A stretch of DNA of 64,000 nt from Erysipelotrichales bacterium (GTDB lineage: Bacteria; Bacillota_I; Bacilli_A; Erysipelotrichales; Erysipelotrichaceae), in assembly GCA_910576855.1 (NCBI GenBank), contig CAJTJP010000003.1:62001-126000 (forward strand), written 5' to 3'. The translations under genes were made by a program, and so were the position numbers. The notes beneath the pieces were generated by a model. That model was not told where the DNA came from, searched no databases, and saw only the letters and a list, made by a program, of their open reading frames with translations. Numbering within the stretch: position 1 is the first letter of the stretch; each line of letters begins with the position of its first letter. Below are positions 25,812 to 34,778 of this stretch, piece by piece.

Positions 25812-26084
25812 ATGAAAATACAAGCATGTAATATCGATGAAATTGATTTTAAGCCCTGTGAATACAGCGATGCCTTGCGCGACAGTCTTTTACGCATGGG
25901 TCAAGGCTTCCCGATCCATGTGAAGCTGCATGAAAGCACATACGTATGTATCGACGGACATAAGCGCTTGAGCGCAATCAGTGATCTATTAAAAAAAGAT
26001 CCTAAGCATTCATTAAGGAATGTCAAAATCTTAGTTGTGAATAAAGCACGTTCGGAAAGCGGAACAGCAAAGAACCATCATTAA
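25812..26084 (+). CDS. ParB-like (ParB/sulfiredoxin fold) small protein, 90 aa
   Basis: A short domain with the ParB/Srx-type pattern: LRDSLLRMGQGFPIHVKL followed by a CIDGHKRLSAI box (about residues 53-63), which in ParB proteins binds nucleotide. There is no DNA-binding helix-turn-helix; the protein is just this domain and a charged tail. Strong AAAGGAGGAATC ribosome binding site and 22-nt spacing tie it to the CLC gene. Its function with a channel is unknown. Confidence 0.65.
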   Translation: MKIQACNIDEIDFKPCEYSDALRDSLLRMGQGFPIHVKLHESTYVCIDGHKRLSAISDLLKKDPKHSLRNVKILVVNKARSESGTAKNHH

Positions 26085-26190
26085 ATGTCGCTGCCGCTCC
26101 TGCATCACTTCTAATAATTAAATAGGTCATTGAAAAGCCGGTAAAGGGTATTCTTCTTTACTTAAAAAGAATATGAATTCCTATCAATGC

Positions 26191-27471
26191 TTAGAATAAT
26201 TCATAACGGCCAAGCAGGAAATCAATCAAATTACAATGAAAAATACCGTTATCATCGTAAAAGCTATGTGAAATATCCATGCGAATGATCATCTTTTTGA
26301 AAAAATCCTTTGTCAGCAGCAAAGATGTAAGCTCAGAGTCAGCTTTTTTTTCTGTACCCATTTGAAATGCAGATTGAATATAGATTTTCTTATCCGCATC
26401 ATTTACAACAAAATCAATTTCCTTTTGTTTGTGTAAACCGTTCGACCGCTCATAAACTACTCCGACATCAACCGAATAACCAAGGCGCAGGAGCTCATTA
26501 TAGATAATATTTTCCATGATATGTCCCGGATCGTATTGACGATAATTCAATCTTGCGTTTCGAAGTCCGATATCAACATAATAATATTTATTAGGATAGC
26601 TGAAATAATTCTTTCCTTTTACATCATAACGCTTTGCCGTAGAAATCAAAAATGAATCAATCATATGCCGGATATAATTAGCGACCATTGTAGAATTTAC
26701 TTTTCCGCTTTTCATTGAATTCAAAGCATTCGCTATATTGGTAGGATTTGATAAAGAACTGATTTGCGAAGCCAAAAAATCTAAGATATCATTTAAGACA
26801 TCTTCTCGCTCGATGCCATTGCGCTCTACGATATCCTTTATATACAATTCGTTGAATAAGGATGATAAATAAGCCTTCTTAGCCTTATCATCCGGCAGGA
26901 TCAGTGTCCTCGGCATACCGCCGTAAAGCATATAAGCATCCAATGCCTTTCGTTCATCCCCGCCTGTATAGGAATAAAATTCTGAGAAGGAAAAAGGAAA
27001 TACATGGATTTGTACGGCACGACCTCTGAATTGTGTAGCAATATCCTTTGAAAGACCTTTAGAGTTACTTCCGGTCACATACACATCTAAATTCTTATAC
27101 GCTTTCAGCTCATTCAGCATATCATAAATTGATATTTCGATATTGCCGTTTTCTTTATCAATAACCTTCGCTGTAAGCTGTACTTCATCTATGAACAGAT
27201 AAAATTGTTCCTCTTTGTGTTTCTCAACAATCGATTCTACATACTCACATAAGGCGATTGGATTTCTAAGCTTATAATTGCGTCTTTGATCCAATTCAAT
27301 TTTAATAATATGGTTTTCAGATACACCGATTGATAAAAGATATTCATAGAATAATTCAAAAAGCAATACGGATTTTCCACAGCGACGGATACCGGTAATG
27401 ACCTTGATATCGCCATTCCACATATTTTGAATAATTGAATTTAAGTAAAAATCTCTTTTTACCGTCATCAT
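26191..27471 (-). CDS. AAA ATPase with DUF4143 domain, 426 aa
   Basis: Archaeal-type AAA-14/DUF4143 family. Walker A is ITGIRRCGKSVLL (near residues 27-39), Walker B is FYLFIDEVQ near 92-100, sensor-type YVTGSNS near 135, and the C-terminal DUF4143 part is nuclease-like (KQKEIDFVVNDADKKIYIQ). These proteins are widespread orphans, often in variable genome islands; function is unknown. The frame opens with GTG at 27477, but the ATG at 27471 has the AGGTGAT ribosome binding site. Palindromes at 27481-27511 and 27561-27600 sit in its promoter region. Confidence 0.85.
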   Translation of the reverse strand: MMTVKRDFYLNSIIQNMWNGDIKVITGIRRCGKSVLLFELFYEYLLSIGVSENHIIKIELDQRRNYKLRNPIALCEYVESIVEKHKEEQFYLFIDEVQLTAKVIDKENGNIEISIYDMLNELKAYKNLDVYVTGSNSKGLSKDIATQFRGRAVQIHVFPFSFSEFYSYTGGDERKALDAYMLYGGMPRTLILPDDKAKKAYLSSLFNELYIKDIVERNGIEREDVLNDILDFLASQISSLSNPTNIANALNSMKSGKVNSTMVANYIRHMIDSFLISTAKRYDVKGKNYFSYPNKYYYVDIGLRNARLNYRQYDPGHIMENIIYNELLRLGYSVDVGVVYERSNGLHKQKEIDFVVNDADKKIYIQSAFQMGTEKKADSELTSLLLTKDFFKKMIIRMDISHSFYDDNGIFHCNLIDFLLGRYELF

Positions 27472-27480
27472 TATCACCTC

Positions 27481-27511
27481 AAACTTGCGACGTTACGTCG
27501 CTACTTTCATG
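27481..27511. promoter_or_regulatory. Perfect palindrome upstream of the DUF4143 ATPase gene
   Basis: GCGACGT-T-ACGTCGC at 27487-27501, flanked by AAACTT and ACTTTCATG. It lies 10-40 nt upstream of the ATPase ATG. It shares TTGCGACGT and CATGAAAGT sequence with the larger inverted repeat at 27561-27600, which suggests a protein operator, perhaps for autoregulation. Confidence 0.5.
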
Positions 27512-27560
27512 TATATTATACTGAAATCATCACCGATTATCAAGGCTTCATAATAAAAAT

Positions 27561-27600
27561 CACATGAAAGTTACGACATTTGCGACGTAAGTTTCATGTG
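27561..27600. promoter_or_regulatory. 40-nt imperfect inverted repeat
   Basis: Arms CACATGAAA / TTTCATGTG plus inner TTACG / CGTAA. On the minus strand it follows the methyltransferase stop and precedes GATTTTTATT, so it may also act as that gene's terminator. Confidence 0.6.
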
Positions 27601-27613
27601 AATATCTTAAATA

Positions 27614-28957
27614 CTATTGCTTATTTATAATATCGCTATGCTCCAACAGACAGACACATTCAACCGCATACGTTTGCGGGAACATATCCACAGGCTGTAG
27701 CGTAACCGCATGATAGCCATACTGCTTCAAACGCTCGATATCCCTTGCCTGTGTTGCGACATCACAGGATACATATACGATGCGCTTGGCTTCCATTTCG
27801 GCAATGCTTGCCAGTACCTGTTCATCACAACCTTTACGCGGCGGATCGACGATTACCACATCGATTTTCTGTTTGGCATCACTCAGCTCCTTCGCATAGG
27901 TTTTCGCATCAGCACAAATAAATTCGGCATTTTCAATATGATTGCGCTTCGCATTTTCCTTGGCGTTTTCGATTGCTTCCGGTATGATTTCAATACCGAT
28001 CACCTGCTTCGCCTGTTTTGCCAAACACAGACCGATCGTTCCTACACCGCAATAACAATCCAAAACCATTTCATTCCCGCTCAGCTGCGCAAGCTCTGTA
28101 ACAAATCGATACAGCACCTCTGTCTGTTGCGGATTCACTTGATAAAATGATTTCATCGCGATTCGAAACGATAAATCAAAAATACGATCGCTGATAAACG
28201 GCTGTCCGTATAACAGTATCTCCTTATCGCCCAATATCACATTATCAGTTCGCTCATTGATATTCAGCATAATGCTTTTGATCTGCGGTATTTGTTCACA
28301 CAAAACAGTGACAAGCGGCTGCCAATCCGTTTCATACTCCTTTGCGGTGATAAAAACAACCATGACTTCATCACTGCTTCTTGCATATTTTATCAACAGA
28401 TGACGAAGGCCTTGTAAATCATGCACCTCACGCAAATGCTGCTTAACGATTTGATGCACCCGATTCATGATCGGATGCTGAATCAAGCACTGCTCCATAT
28501 CTACCACGTCATTGGAATGGATACGATAAAAGCCGCTGATTACACGCTCCTGCTTCATTTGAAAAGGAATCTGTGCTTTATTTCGATAATACCAGCCGTT
28601 GTCCATCATCGCCACATCATTCACAGGAGTCGATATATGCGCAATCCGTCTCATAACTCCCTCAACCTGTTCCTTTTTGAAGTAAGCCTGATGTGTGTCT
28701 GACATATGCTGAAGCTGACATCCGCCGCATTTTCCCGCTAACGGACATAACGGCTCAACTCGTTCCTCGCTTTGTCTCAACAAGCGTTTGATTTTTCCGT
28801 AGCCGTAATGCTTTTTTACCATTGTTACGATAATTTCTGCTTCCTCATTGAAAAGCATATGCTTCACAAATAACGGAAAGCCGTCAACACGCACGACACC
28901 GTGACCGTTATATGTATAGTTTTCACAAACACCTGTAATCACATCATTCTTTTTCAT
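27614..28957 (-). CDS. 23S rRNA uracil-C5 methyltransferase (RlmCD/RumA type), 447 aa
   Basis: S-adenosylmethionine-dependent m5U methyltransferase. A TRAM RNA-binding domain occupies residues 1-60; iron-sulfur ligands appear at Cys71, Cys77 and Cys80 (CPLAGKCGGC). The SAM site is VLDCYCGVGTIGL, the substrate motif VDPPRKGCD, and the catalytic Cys lies in VYVSCDVATQARD near the end. Full length for the family. Its start lies 20 nt after the upstream membrane-protein gene, so an operon is likely. Confidence 0.93.
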   Translation of the reverse strand: MKKNDVITGVCENYTYNGHGVVRVDGFPLFVKHMLFNEEAEIIVTMVKKHYGYGKIKRLLRQSEERVEPLCPLAGKCGGCQLQHMSDTHQAYFKKEQVEGVMRRIAHISTPVNDVAMMDNGWYYRNKAQIPFQMKQERVISGFYRIHSNDVVDMEQCLIQHPIMNRVHQIVKQHLREVHDLQGLRHLLIKYARSSDEVMVVFITAKEYETDWQPLVTVLCEQIPQIKSIMLNINERTDNVILGDKEILLYGQPFISDRIFDLSFRIAMKSFYQVNPQQTEVLYRFVTELAQLSGNEMVLDCYCGVGTIGLCLAKQAKQVIGIEIIPEAIENAKENAKRNHIENAEFICADAKTYAKELSDAKQKIDVVIVDPPRKGCDEQVLASIAEMEAKRIVYVSCDVATQARDIERLKQYGYHAVTLQPVDMFPQTYAVECVCLLEHSDIINKQ

Positions 28958-28977
28958 ACTGCCTCCGAGAAAAAGGG

Positions 28978-29889
28978 CTATTCGCCCTCTGTCTTTCCTT
29001 TATTATCATTTGTCGGCGGATTCGATGTATCCGGATTTAAAATTTCCTCTGCGCTCTGTTTATCCCTTGGTGAGCTCAATACATCATCGACAGGCTTTTC
29101 AGCCGAGGAATTCTTAACTCTGCTTAAATGAATCTGGCCCTTCTTATCTTCCTCTTTTTCGGGAATATAGTTATAAGCACTGATTTCTAAATCATACATT
29201 TTAACGACATTATCACCGTTTTCTTTATTTGTAAAATAGGTTTTGACCGGAAGCTTTTCATCAACCTTTTTATATGTATCGGTAATCAGCTTCTTAATAG
29301 CTTTTTGACTCAGATCATCCTTCGCATTAATGTTGATTCTTAATGTAGCTGATTTTAAATTGATTTCTATTGCTTCCGCATTGTCAAGCTTTAAGCTTGA
29401 TTCTAATGCCTTTAAATCTTCCTCGGTAATTTTCGGATCTAATGCGTTTTTAAAGCGTGTTCCTTCTACCGGTGTAGAGGAGCTTTCTCTTGAACCGATG
29501 AAAATATACATCAGAATAAGACAAGGAATCGCAATAATGATAATTGTGACCCATAATAAATAATTCGGCTTTTTGGGAGCGTCATTTTTATTCTTTACGG
29601 TTTTCTTGACCGCAGGCCTTGTTTTTTTCGATGCCGCCGCACTTGATTTCACAGTCCTCGGCGAAGCTGCTTTTTTAGGCTCAGGTGCCTTTGCGGCTGT
29701 TTGCTTCACCCGATTGCTTTCCTTCGGCAGCGGCTTACGCTTAGATGCGCTCAGCTTTGGCTCACTGCTTTTTACAGCTTCTTTCTTACGTGCTTCATCG
29801 GCCCATTGCTTCATTTCCTTCATATCATTTTCCCATTGATTGCTATCTTCACCGATCGCATGTCTTTTCTTTACTTCTTGTTCCTTCAC
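28978..29889 (-). CDS. Single-pass membrane protein with basic cytoplasmic arm, 303 aa
   Basis: N-terminal 110 residues are Lys/Ala/Pro-rich and disordered, then one membrane helix (NYLLWVTIIIIAIPCLILMYIFIG), then an extracytoplasmic domain of about 100 residues (DPKITEEDLKALESSLKLDN onward) and an acidic Pro/Asn tail. No family recognised. The frame opens with TTG at 29898, but the GTG at 29889 is better placed, nine nt after AGGAG. Likely co-transcribed with the methyltransferase gene. Confidence 0.75.
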   Translation of the reverse strand: MKEQEVKKRHAIGEDSNQWENDMKEMKQWADEARKKEAVKSSEPKLSASKRKPLPKESNRVKQTAAKAPEPKKAASPRTVKSSAAASKKTRPAVKKTVKNKNDAPKKPNYLLWVTIIIIAIPCLILMYIFIGSRESSSTPVEGTRFKNALDPKITEEDLKALESSLKLDNAEAIEINLKSATLRININAKDDLSQKAIKKLITDTYKKVDEKLPVKTYFTNKENGDNVVKMYDLEISAYNYIPEKEEDKKGQIHLSRVKNSSAEKPVDDVLSSPRDKQSAEEILNPDTSNPPTNDNKGKTEGE

Positions 29890-29978
29890 GCTTATCAACT
29901 CCTGACAACCTCTGGTATCTATTTTACTAAATTATTGACTGTTTGACTATAACTTTATGTGTTTTTTATTTGATTTTA

Positions 29979-30010
29979 TGAAAAAAGCCGAGATACAGAT
30001 ACCCGGCTTT
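29979..30010 (-). terminator. Terminator of the ECF S-component gene
   Basis: AAAGCCG (29984-29990) / CGGCTTT (30004-30010), followed on the minus strand by TTTTC. Confidence 0.85.
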
Positions 30011-30029
30011 CAGGAAATATCGAATTCAG

Positions 30030-30641
30030 CTATTTCAAAATCGGCTTTAATGCTTTATAAACCATTACCGATACAGCTGCCGCAATGAGTGCCTCTGCGA
30101 TCCCGTTCGTAAATACAACACCCATCAACACCGCCAAAAGGGCATCATAGGAAACGCCGGTTGCCTGTGCATATGCTGCTCCGAAAAAGAGATAAATCAT
30201 GCCGAGCACCAATACCGTATTGACGATGGCTCCACCTAACGCTGACGCAATTACTCCTGCCGCTTCATTGACCTTATGCTTTTGACAAAGGGCGAAAATA
30301 CCGTAAGCTGTCAATCCGATACAAATACGCGGTACTATCGCAATGATCAAACTGGCATAATTTCCGCTGATTCCCCCGATCGTAATAAACGGGGAAAAAC
30401 AGAAGGATGTAATACCGGGCGCAAAGGTCGCATTCCAAACACTGCACAAACCGAAAATCAAGCCAAGCGCAATGCCGTATTTCAGGCCCATCGTCACTGC
30501 TGCAATAATCACCGGAATGTGCATCAAGGTAGCCGATAACGGCCCGATGCGTAAAAAGCCCAGCGGTGTAAACAACAGAATCAGCTCAACCGCCAAAAAA
30601 AAGGCAAACAGGGTTAAATCTTTCGTTTTCTTTGATCTCAT
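30030..30641 (-). CDS. ECF transporter S component, 203 aa
   Basis: Substrate-binding membrane subunit of an energy-coupling-factor vitamin transporter: six hydrophobic segments, with the family-type stretch GPLSATLMHIPVIIAAVTMG near residues 32-51 and an Ala-rich C-terminal pair of helices. The MHIPVI pattern is that of the broad ECF S family that includes predicted pantothenate transporters; the vitamin is not determined here. No ECF A/A'/T genes are in the window, so it must share a common module (group II). The 120-nt structured leader suggests riboswitch control. RBS AGGAGG. Confidence 0.85.
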   Translation of the reverse strand: MRSKKTKDLTLFAFFLAVELILLFTPLGFLRIGPLSATLMHIPVIIAAVTMGLKYGIALGLIFGLCSVWNATFAPGITSFCFSPFITIGGISGNYASLIIAIVPRICIGLTAYGIFALCQKHKVNEAAGVIASALGGAIVNTVLVLGMIYLFFGAAYAQATGVSYDALLAVLMGVVFTNGIAEALIAAAVSVMVYKALKPILK

Positions 30642-30797
30642 AATTTCCTCCTACTTTCGCTCACACGGATGCGATGTGTCTTGAGACTGTGTAAATCGCT
30701 GATAACGACCGTAAATTCATGTCCTACGGATCACGATTTATTCTGTCATCAGTTTTTACAGCATGTTTATTATAAGCAGTAAAGACAAGAAACGCAA
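30642..30797 (-). promoter_or_regulatory. Promoter and structured leader (candidate riboswitch) of the ECF S gene
   Basis: TTGCGT (30792-30797), 17-nt spacer, TATAAT (30769-30774); start near 30762, giving a leader of about 120 nt. In the transcript AAATCG (30734-30739) pairs with CGATTT (30693-30698), enclosing a CCGTA/TACGG stem (30725-30729 with 30709-30713). Alternatively GCGAT (30695-30699) pairs with ATCGC (30671-30675). The two folds share bases and exclude each other. A short CACA/TGTG stem precedes the AGGAGG. The ATCGCATCCG stretch recalls the 3' end of tetrahydrofolate riboswitches, but the rest does not clearly fit. Confidence 0.5.
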
Positions 30798-30867
30798 GTC
30801 TTATTAAGAAAGAAACTATCATCTTTTATGAAGCGAAATATCGGCTTTACAAGCTATCCTTCAGACA

Positions 30868-30897
30868 AGAAAAAGCGACAATCCAAGACTGCCGCTT
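30868..30897 (-). terminator. Terminator of the spoIIE-like gene
   Basis: On the minus strand AAGCGGCA pairs with TGTCGCTT (one G-U), followed by TTTC. Confidence 0.7.
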
Positions 30898-30915
30898 CAA
30901 TTCCATTCATTGATT

Positions 30916-32793
30916 TTATACTACACTATGTACCTTGCTTAAAACCGCAGTTGAATCATCTAAGCGCTGACGCTTGCGCAGCACCTCCATCAAGTCCTCA
31001 ATAGAAGCCTTCGCATTATCCGTATTGCGCTCCTTCAGCCATTCATAAATTTCATCCATAAATATGCCGTCACTGATCATTAAATATTCATCCCCATCCT
31101 GTAAATCGGCTACGAAGCAATCAGGCTCAATCGAGGAAACGATGCCGACAGGCAAGGAGCTGCCGTTGACCTCATAAAGCTCATGATTACGAATCAGGAA
31201 GGTCGGACATGCCGCTGATTTAAAGATATAGGCCTTTCCTGCCGCACAATCGAAGCAGACAACATCTAATGTCGCATAAGCATCACTCTGCAGCAGTTTA
31301 TTGATACATTTGATCGCATCTGCCTTAGGAATACCACTGACAACCATACGTTGAAACAAATTCGTTATCAAGCGTGATGAGGTTGCCGCATGCTCCCCGC
31401 TTCCCATGCCGTCTGATATCATGGAAATCACCGTATTGCGATAGCGGAACACAGAGAATGTATCACCGCAGCTTTCATACATATTTTTTTGTGCATCGGC
31501 ATACGAATCAATTTGAAACGGCACTTGATTTTCCATGGTTATCGCATGTGCACCTCTGGTAAAGCGCTTATGCTGAAGCTGTGTGATATTCAAATGCTCG
31601 TGAGTCAGCACTTCTAATAACGGAAGCAATGTTTGTTGAATTTCGTTTTTCTTGATATTGCGTATTTCTAATTCAATCGCAAGATGACCGTCCTCCTGCT
31701 GCTCCAGTTCCAGTGTATCAACCTCATATTGATATCCCTCTAATGCCTTTAAAATACGCTGCTTTTGCGATTGTGTCGTATCGACCTTTTTCAAGGTATC
31801 GGCGCAATACTTCAATGCCTTAGCCATATCCGAAAGCATTTGTGCTTCCACATCGGAAATTTGTTCATAATAATCAGATAATGCGGTAAAAATACCGGAG
31901 AAATGATTGATCTGTTTATTTAAGATATGAGAGGATGAGGATTCACTCGGCAGCTGACGATGTCGTTCTCCGTGAAACGGCAGCTTTTTTTCATCATACA
32001 GAAATGAGGTCAGCGAACCGATCAAAAACAATGCCGTATCGGGCAGCGATAAATCAAACCACAATATCATCAGCAGTAAGCCGCTGCACAACAGGTATTT
32101 TTCCTGCTTCATCACGCAGATCCATGCCGCAGCCGCAATAATTTCAAGCGGCATGACAAGTGTCGGGGTTGATACTGAAACAAGTCCCATTAATACGATC
32201 AACGGCAGCGGTTCGCAAAAGAAGGCAGCCGTCAGAATCAAAGCCGCAAACAGCCATTCTCCCAACACTCCCGAAATCCAGCTCGATGCCAACAGTGCAA
32301 GTGTAATAAAGAATATGCCGTAAATCTGTGAAGTCAATATCAGCTTTTTTTGGACCCATTCGATTTCACGATGATCTATCATAGCTGACAAATATGTAAA
32401 AAAGGCAATACATAATACTCTTAAATCTAAATGAAAGGCATACACACCGTAAGGAATGCTTAAACAGGCAGCGATCATCGGCAAACTACGATAAACATTT
32501 TGATTCATTAAGCGCAAGCCATGGATCGCTAAAAAAAATATCGTCATGCCCAAGGCATAAAAATAAGTTGTAATCAAGCCGCATAGACAGGAGCCGATCA
32601 ATAGACCGACACCGGCAATACGACACTCCTTTTCATCACGCATATAAAAATAAGCAAGATATAAAAAGGCAAATACATAAGCACATAGCCCGTCATAGCA
32701 TCCAAGCAGAAAAGCACCGGTAAAGACCACTAATAAGCGGGGATGATAAAAGCTGTCGGTTTTTACCGAAGCGGATACTACTGTTTTTTCCAT
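30916..32793 (-). CDS. spoIIE: Stage II sporulation protein E-like PP2C phosphatase, 625 aa
   Basis: About ten N-terminal membrane segments (residues 18-265), a linker with coiled-coil character, and a C-terminal SpoIIE-type PP2C phosphatase domain: GDTFSVFRYRNTVISMISDG, then MGSGEHAATSSR (metal Asp in SDGMGSG near residue 459), and LMISDGIFMDE near residue 590. SpoIIE dephosphorylates the anti-anti-sigma factor SpoIIAA and so activates sigma-F in the forespore. At 625 residues it is shorter than the Bacillus subtilis protein (about 827). RBS TGAGGTGAT. Strong evidence that the organism sporulates. Confidence 0.9.
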   Translation of the reverse strand: MEKTVVSASVKTDSFYHPRLLVVFTGAFLLGCYDGLCAYVFAFLYLAYFYMRDEKECRIAGVGLLIGSCLCGLITTYFYALGMTIFFLAIHGLRLMNQNVYRSLPMIAACLSIPYGVYAFHLDLRVLCIAFFTYLSAMIDHREIEWVQKKLILTSQIYGIFFITLALLASSWISGVLGEWLFAALILTAAFFCEPLPLIVLMGLVSVSTPTLVMPLEIIAAAAWICVMKQEKYLLCSGLLLMILWFDLSLPDTALFLIGSLTSFLYDEKKLPFHGERHRQLPSESSSSHILNKQINHFSGIFTALSDYYEQISDVEAQMLSDMAKALKYCADTLKKVDTTQSQKQRILKALEGYQYEVDTLELEQQEDGHLAIELEIRNIKKNEIQQTLLPLLEVLTHEHLNITQLQHKRFTRGAHAITMENQVPFQIDSYADAQKNMYESCGDTFSVFRYRNTVISMISDGMGSGEHAATSSRLITNLFQRMVVSGIPKADAIKCINKLLQSDAYATLDVVCFDCAAGKAYIFKSAACPTFLIRNHELYEVNGSSLPVGIVSSIEPDCFVADLQDGDEYLMISDGIFMDEIYEWLKERNTDNAKASIEDLMEVLRKRQRLDDSTAVLSKVHSVV

Positions 32794-33158
32794 AATATCA
32801 CCTCAGGATATATTGTATGGAAAAGTCCTTGGATATTTTGTCACATTCTGCTTTCTCATTCATAAAAAACAAGCTCATGTCATACGCTGTCGGTTGAGTA
32901 AAAACAATAATGACGAAATCATAAAATACACTGAGCACGCTTTGAACAGTGAATACTTTGCCTTACACACAAAGGAAAGAGAGTTGCTTAAAGAAGAAGT
33001 AGTAAGCAGCTCTGTATTTAAACTAAATAAACTGTTTTATTTTGCAAAACAAAGGATTAATAGGAAAAAATCAAGCATATGCTGTTTACCTTTCTATATA
33101 TTGTCATGTATAATAAAAAAAGTGTATATTGTGTGAAATTTAAAAAGAAGGGTGAATT
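32794..33158 (+). promoter_or_regulatory. Intergenic region with promoter of the 471-residue surface protein
   Basis: TTTACC (33085-33090), 18-nt spacer, TATAAT (33109-33114), about 45 nt before the ATG. The rest of this AT-rich stretch has one open frame from a TTG at 32813, which lacks a ribosome binding site and protein-like composition. The GTCTAC palindrome seen at other surface genes is absent. Confidence 0.6.
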
Positions 33159-34574
33159 ATGAATAAAAATTTTATCGGTAAAGCCTTAATTCTTTGCGGT
33201 GCTGCAGCCCTGTGCGGCTCACTGTTCTTATTAAAGGACAGCTTCCTGCATGCCGAGGAACAAGAGAATTCAATCAGCGCCACAAAAGATGCGACGCAAT
33301 CCGCGTTTGAGAATAATGAAACTTATCAACAGGATAACGATATCATACCTGCGGAAATTCAAGGTGTTACTTTAACGATCAATGAAGCGCAGGGCAATGA
33401 AATTCCGGATTTGATCGTAACTGTCAACGGGAATGAATATTCCTACGGAAGCAGTGATTTTGTCAATAATGTTTTGACTTTAAACATAGATGACAGCTAT
33501 GATCAGATCATCGAGCTGAAGTCAGATCAGTATTACTTTGAACCGGCCTACCTTATGATCGATCATACCAATATGCAGGGAAACTATGATTTTCAAGCAT
33601 TTGCGGGTAAGGCGCCTGATGCGACAGAGGGGGTTGCCATCTTCGGAGCTGACGGTACACAAAAAGATGTTTTTGATAACGATGAAACGGTTACTGTTTC
33701 AATATCATCGAAATTCCCGCTGCATCGCGTATATTATCAGATTGAAAATGACCCATGGAAATCAAGTGATAATGATACCTTTACGATAACTGCCCGTCAA
33801 CAGGGTGAGCATGAGGTTTCGGTGGCTTATGATGTAGTATATTTCTATCCCGATGTACAGGAGCCGAATGATGACAGCTTTAATGAGCCGAATGATCCCG
33901 AAAGAATCTCCGTAAAATTCGCTGCCGCTGACGACAGTGGAAACAATGATCCCGATAATCCCGATGATCCGGATGATCCGACAGATACCGATCAAGAGGA
34001 GGATAGCTTTATCGGTGAAGACGGCAACACCTATACAAAGGACGATATCAAGTTGAGTGTTGAGGAAATGGATGAAGCTGATTATGAAAAATATCAGCGA
34101 GTGATTGCATACTTCGATGAATTCAAAGATATACCGGCTGCACAAATCACTTATTATCAAGCTGCATTATATGCACAGGATGTCAGAGTACAGCCTAACG
34201 CAATGTACGATTTATTACTTCCGTATCCGGGAAGTTCTTCCGCTGATAAGGAATTCGTTATTTACCAATTCAAAGACGGCAATACCGATCATGCTGATCT
34301 TTTAAGCTATACTGCAGATGATGACGGCCTTCATGTAAAGGTGGATAATGTTTCCGCATTTATCATTGGTTGGAAAAATGCGGACAAGACAACGAATACA
34401 CAAATCGATGAAAACAAAAAGGCAGAAACGAAATCCGATGATAATACGACTGCCGAGAGCGGAGTGAATACGGGAGACGCTACAAATATCATTTTATGGG
34501 TATTTGTTCTGTGTACATCCTATGTTGTCGCAATGAGTATCATCAGAAAAAAAGCTAAAGTTTATCATCAGTAA
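33159..34574 (+). CDS. Surface protein with sortase-type tail, 471 aa
   Basis: Signal peptide (residues 1-31, core LILCGAAALCGSLFLL). Then two beta-rich domains (residues 60-240), an Asp/Pro/Asn linker (NNDPDNPDDPDDPTDTDQ), and a further domain of about 120 residues (EEDSFIGEDGNTYTKDDIKL onward). The C-terminus has ESGVNTGDATN, a hydrophobic helix and a KKAKVYHQ tail, so it is anchored to membrane or wall. The sequence around FDNDETVTVSISSKFPLHRV matches the next gene product (FANDETANVSFTSAYPNYVV), so the two are tandem paralogues. Function unknown. RBS AGAAGGGTG. Confidence 0.85.
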   Translation: MNKNFIGKALILCGAAALCGSLFLLKDSFLHAEEQENSISATKDATQSAFENNETYQQDNDIIPAEIQGVTLTINEAQGNEIPDLIVTVNGNEYSYGSSDFVNNVLTLNIDDSYDQIIELKSDQYYFEPAYLMIDHTNMQGNYDFQAFAGKAPDATEGVAIFGADGTQKDVFDNDETVTVSISSKFPLHRVYYQIENDPWKSSDNDTFTITARQQGEHEVSVAYDVVYFYPDVQEPNDDSFNEPNDPERISVKFAAADDSGNNDPDNPDDPDDPTDTDQEEDSFIGEDGNTYTKDDIKLSVEEMDEADYEKYQRVIAYFDEFKDIPAAQITYYQAALYAQDVRVQPNAMYDLLLPYPGSSSADKEFVIYQFKDGNTDHADLLSYTADDDGLHVKVDNVSAFIIGWKNADKTTNTQIDENKKAETKSDDNTTAESGVNTGDATNIILWVFVLCTSYVVAMSIIRKKAKVYHQ

Positions 34575-34610
34575 GAAAAACGGCTGTTTTAGGCCTTTTT
34601 TCTTTTTATC
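34575..34610 (+). terminator. Weak terminator-like hairpin
   Basis: AAAAAC-GGC...GCC-TTTTTT straight after the stop: a short GC stem extended by A-T pairs. Plausible, not strong. Confidence 0.5.
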
Positions 34611-34722
34611 AGTAAGTGTATCTTCGCATCATAATTTTTTTAAAATAAAGGCAAAAGAAAAGCAAGGCTTCAGCATATTTTTCCACCTTCAGACCTTGAT
34701 AAAATGCAAAAATAGCGCTTAA

Positions 34723-34778
34723 AAAGTGCTTATTTGGCGGCTTTCCCATAAAAGTGCTTATTTGGCGGCTTTCCCATA
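34723..34778 (+). repeat. Two tandem 28-nt repeats abutting a promoter
   Basis: Two identical 28-nt units, 34723-34750 and 34751-34778, each with AAAGTGCTTATTTGGCGG then CTTTCCCATA. The second unit ends exactly where the -35 box (34779) begins, which is an activator-type position; a recent slippage duplication is the alternative. Confidence 0.8.

Noticed and set aside
30642-30762. Assignment of the ECF leader as a tetrahydrofolate riboswitch
   Set aside because: Only the 3' ATCGCATCCG stretch matches; I could not find the matching 5' strand or the pseudoknot. Left as a candidate of unknown class.
32813-33136. 107-codon frame upstream of the 471-residue surface protein
   Set aside because: TTG start without a ribosome binding site; it runs through the promoter of the surface gene and has random-looking composition.
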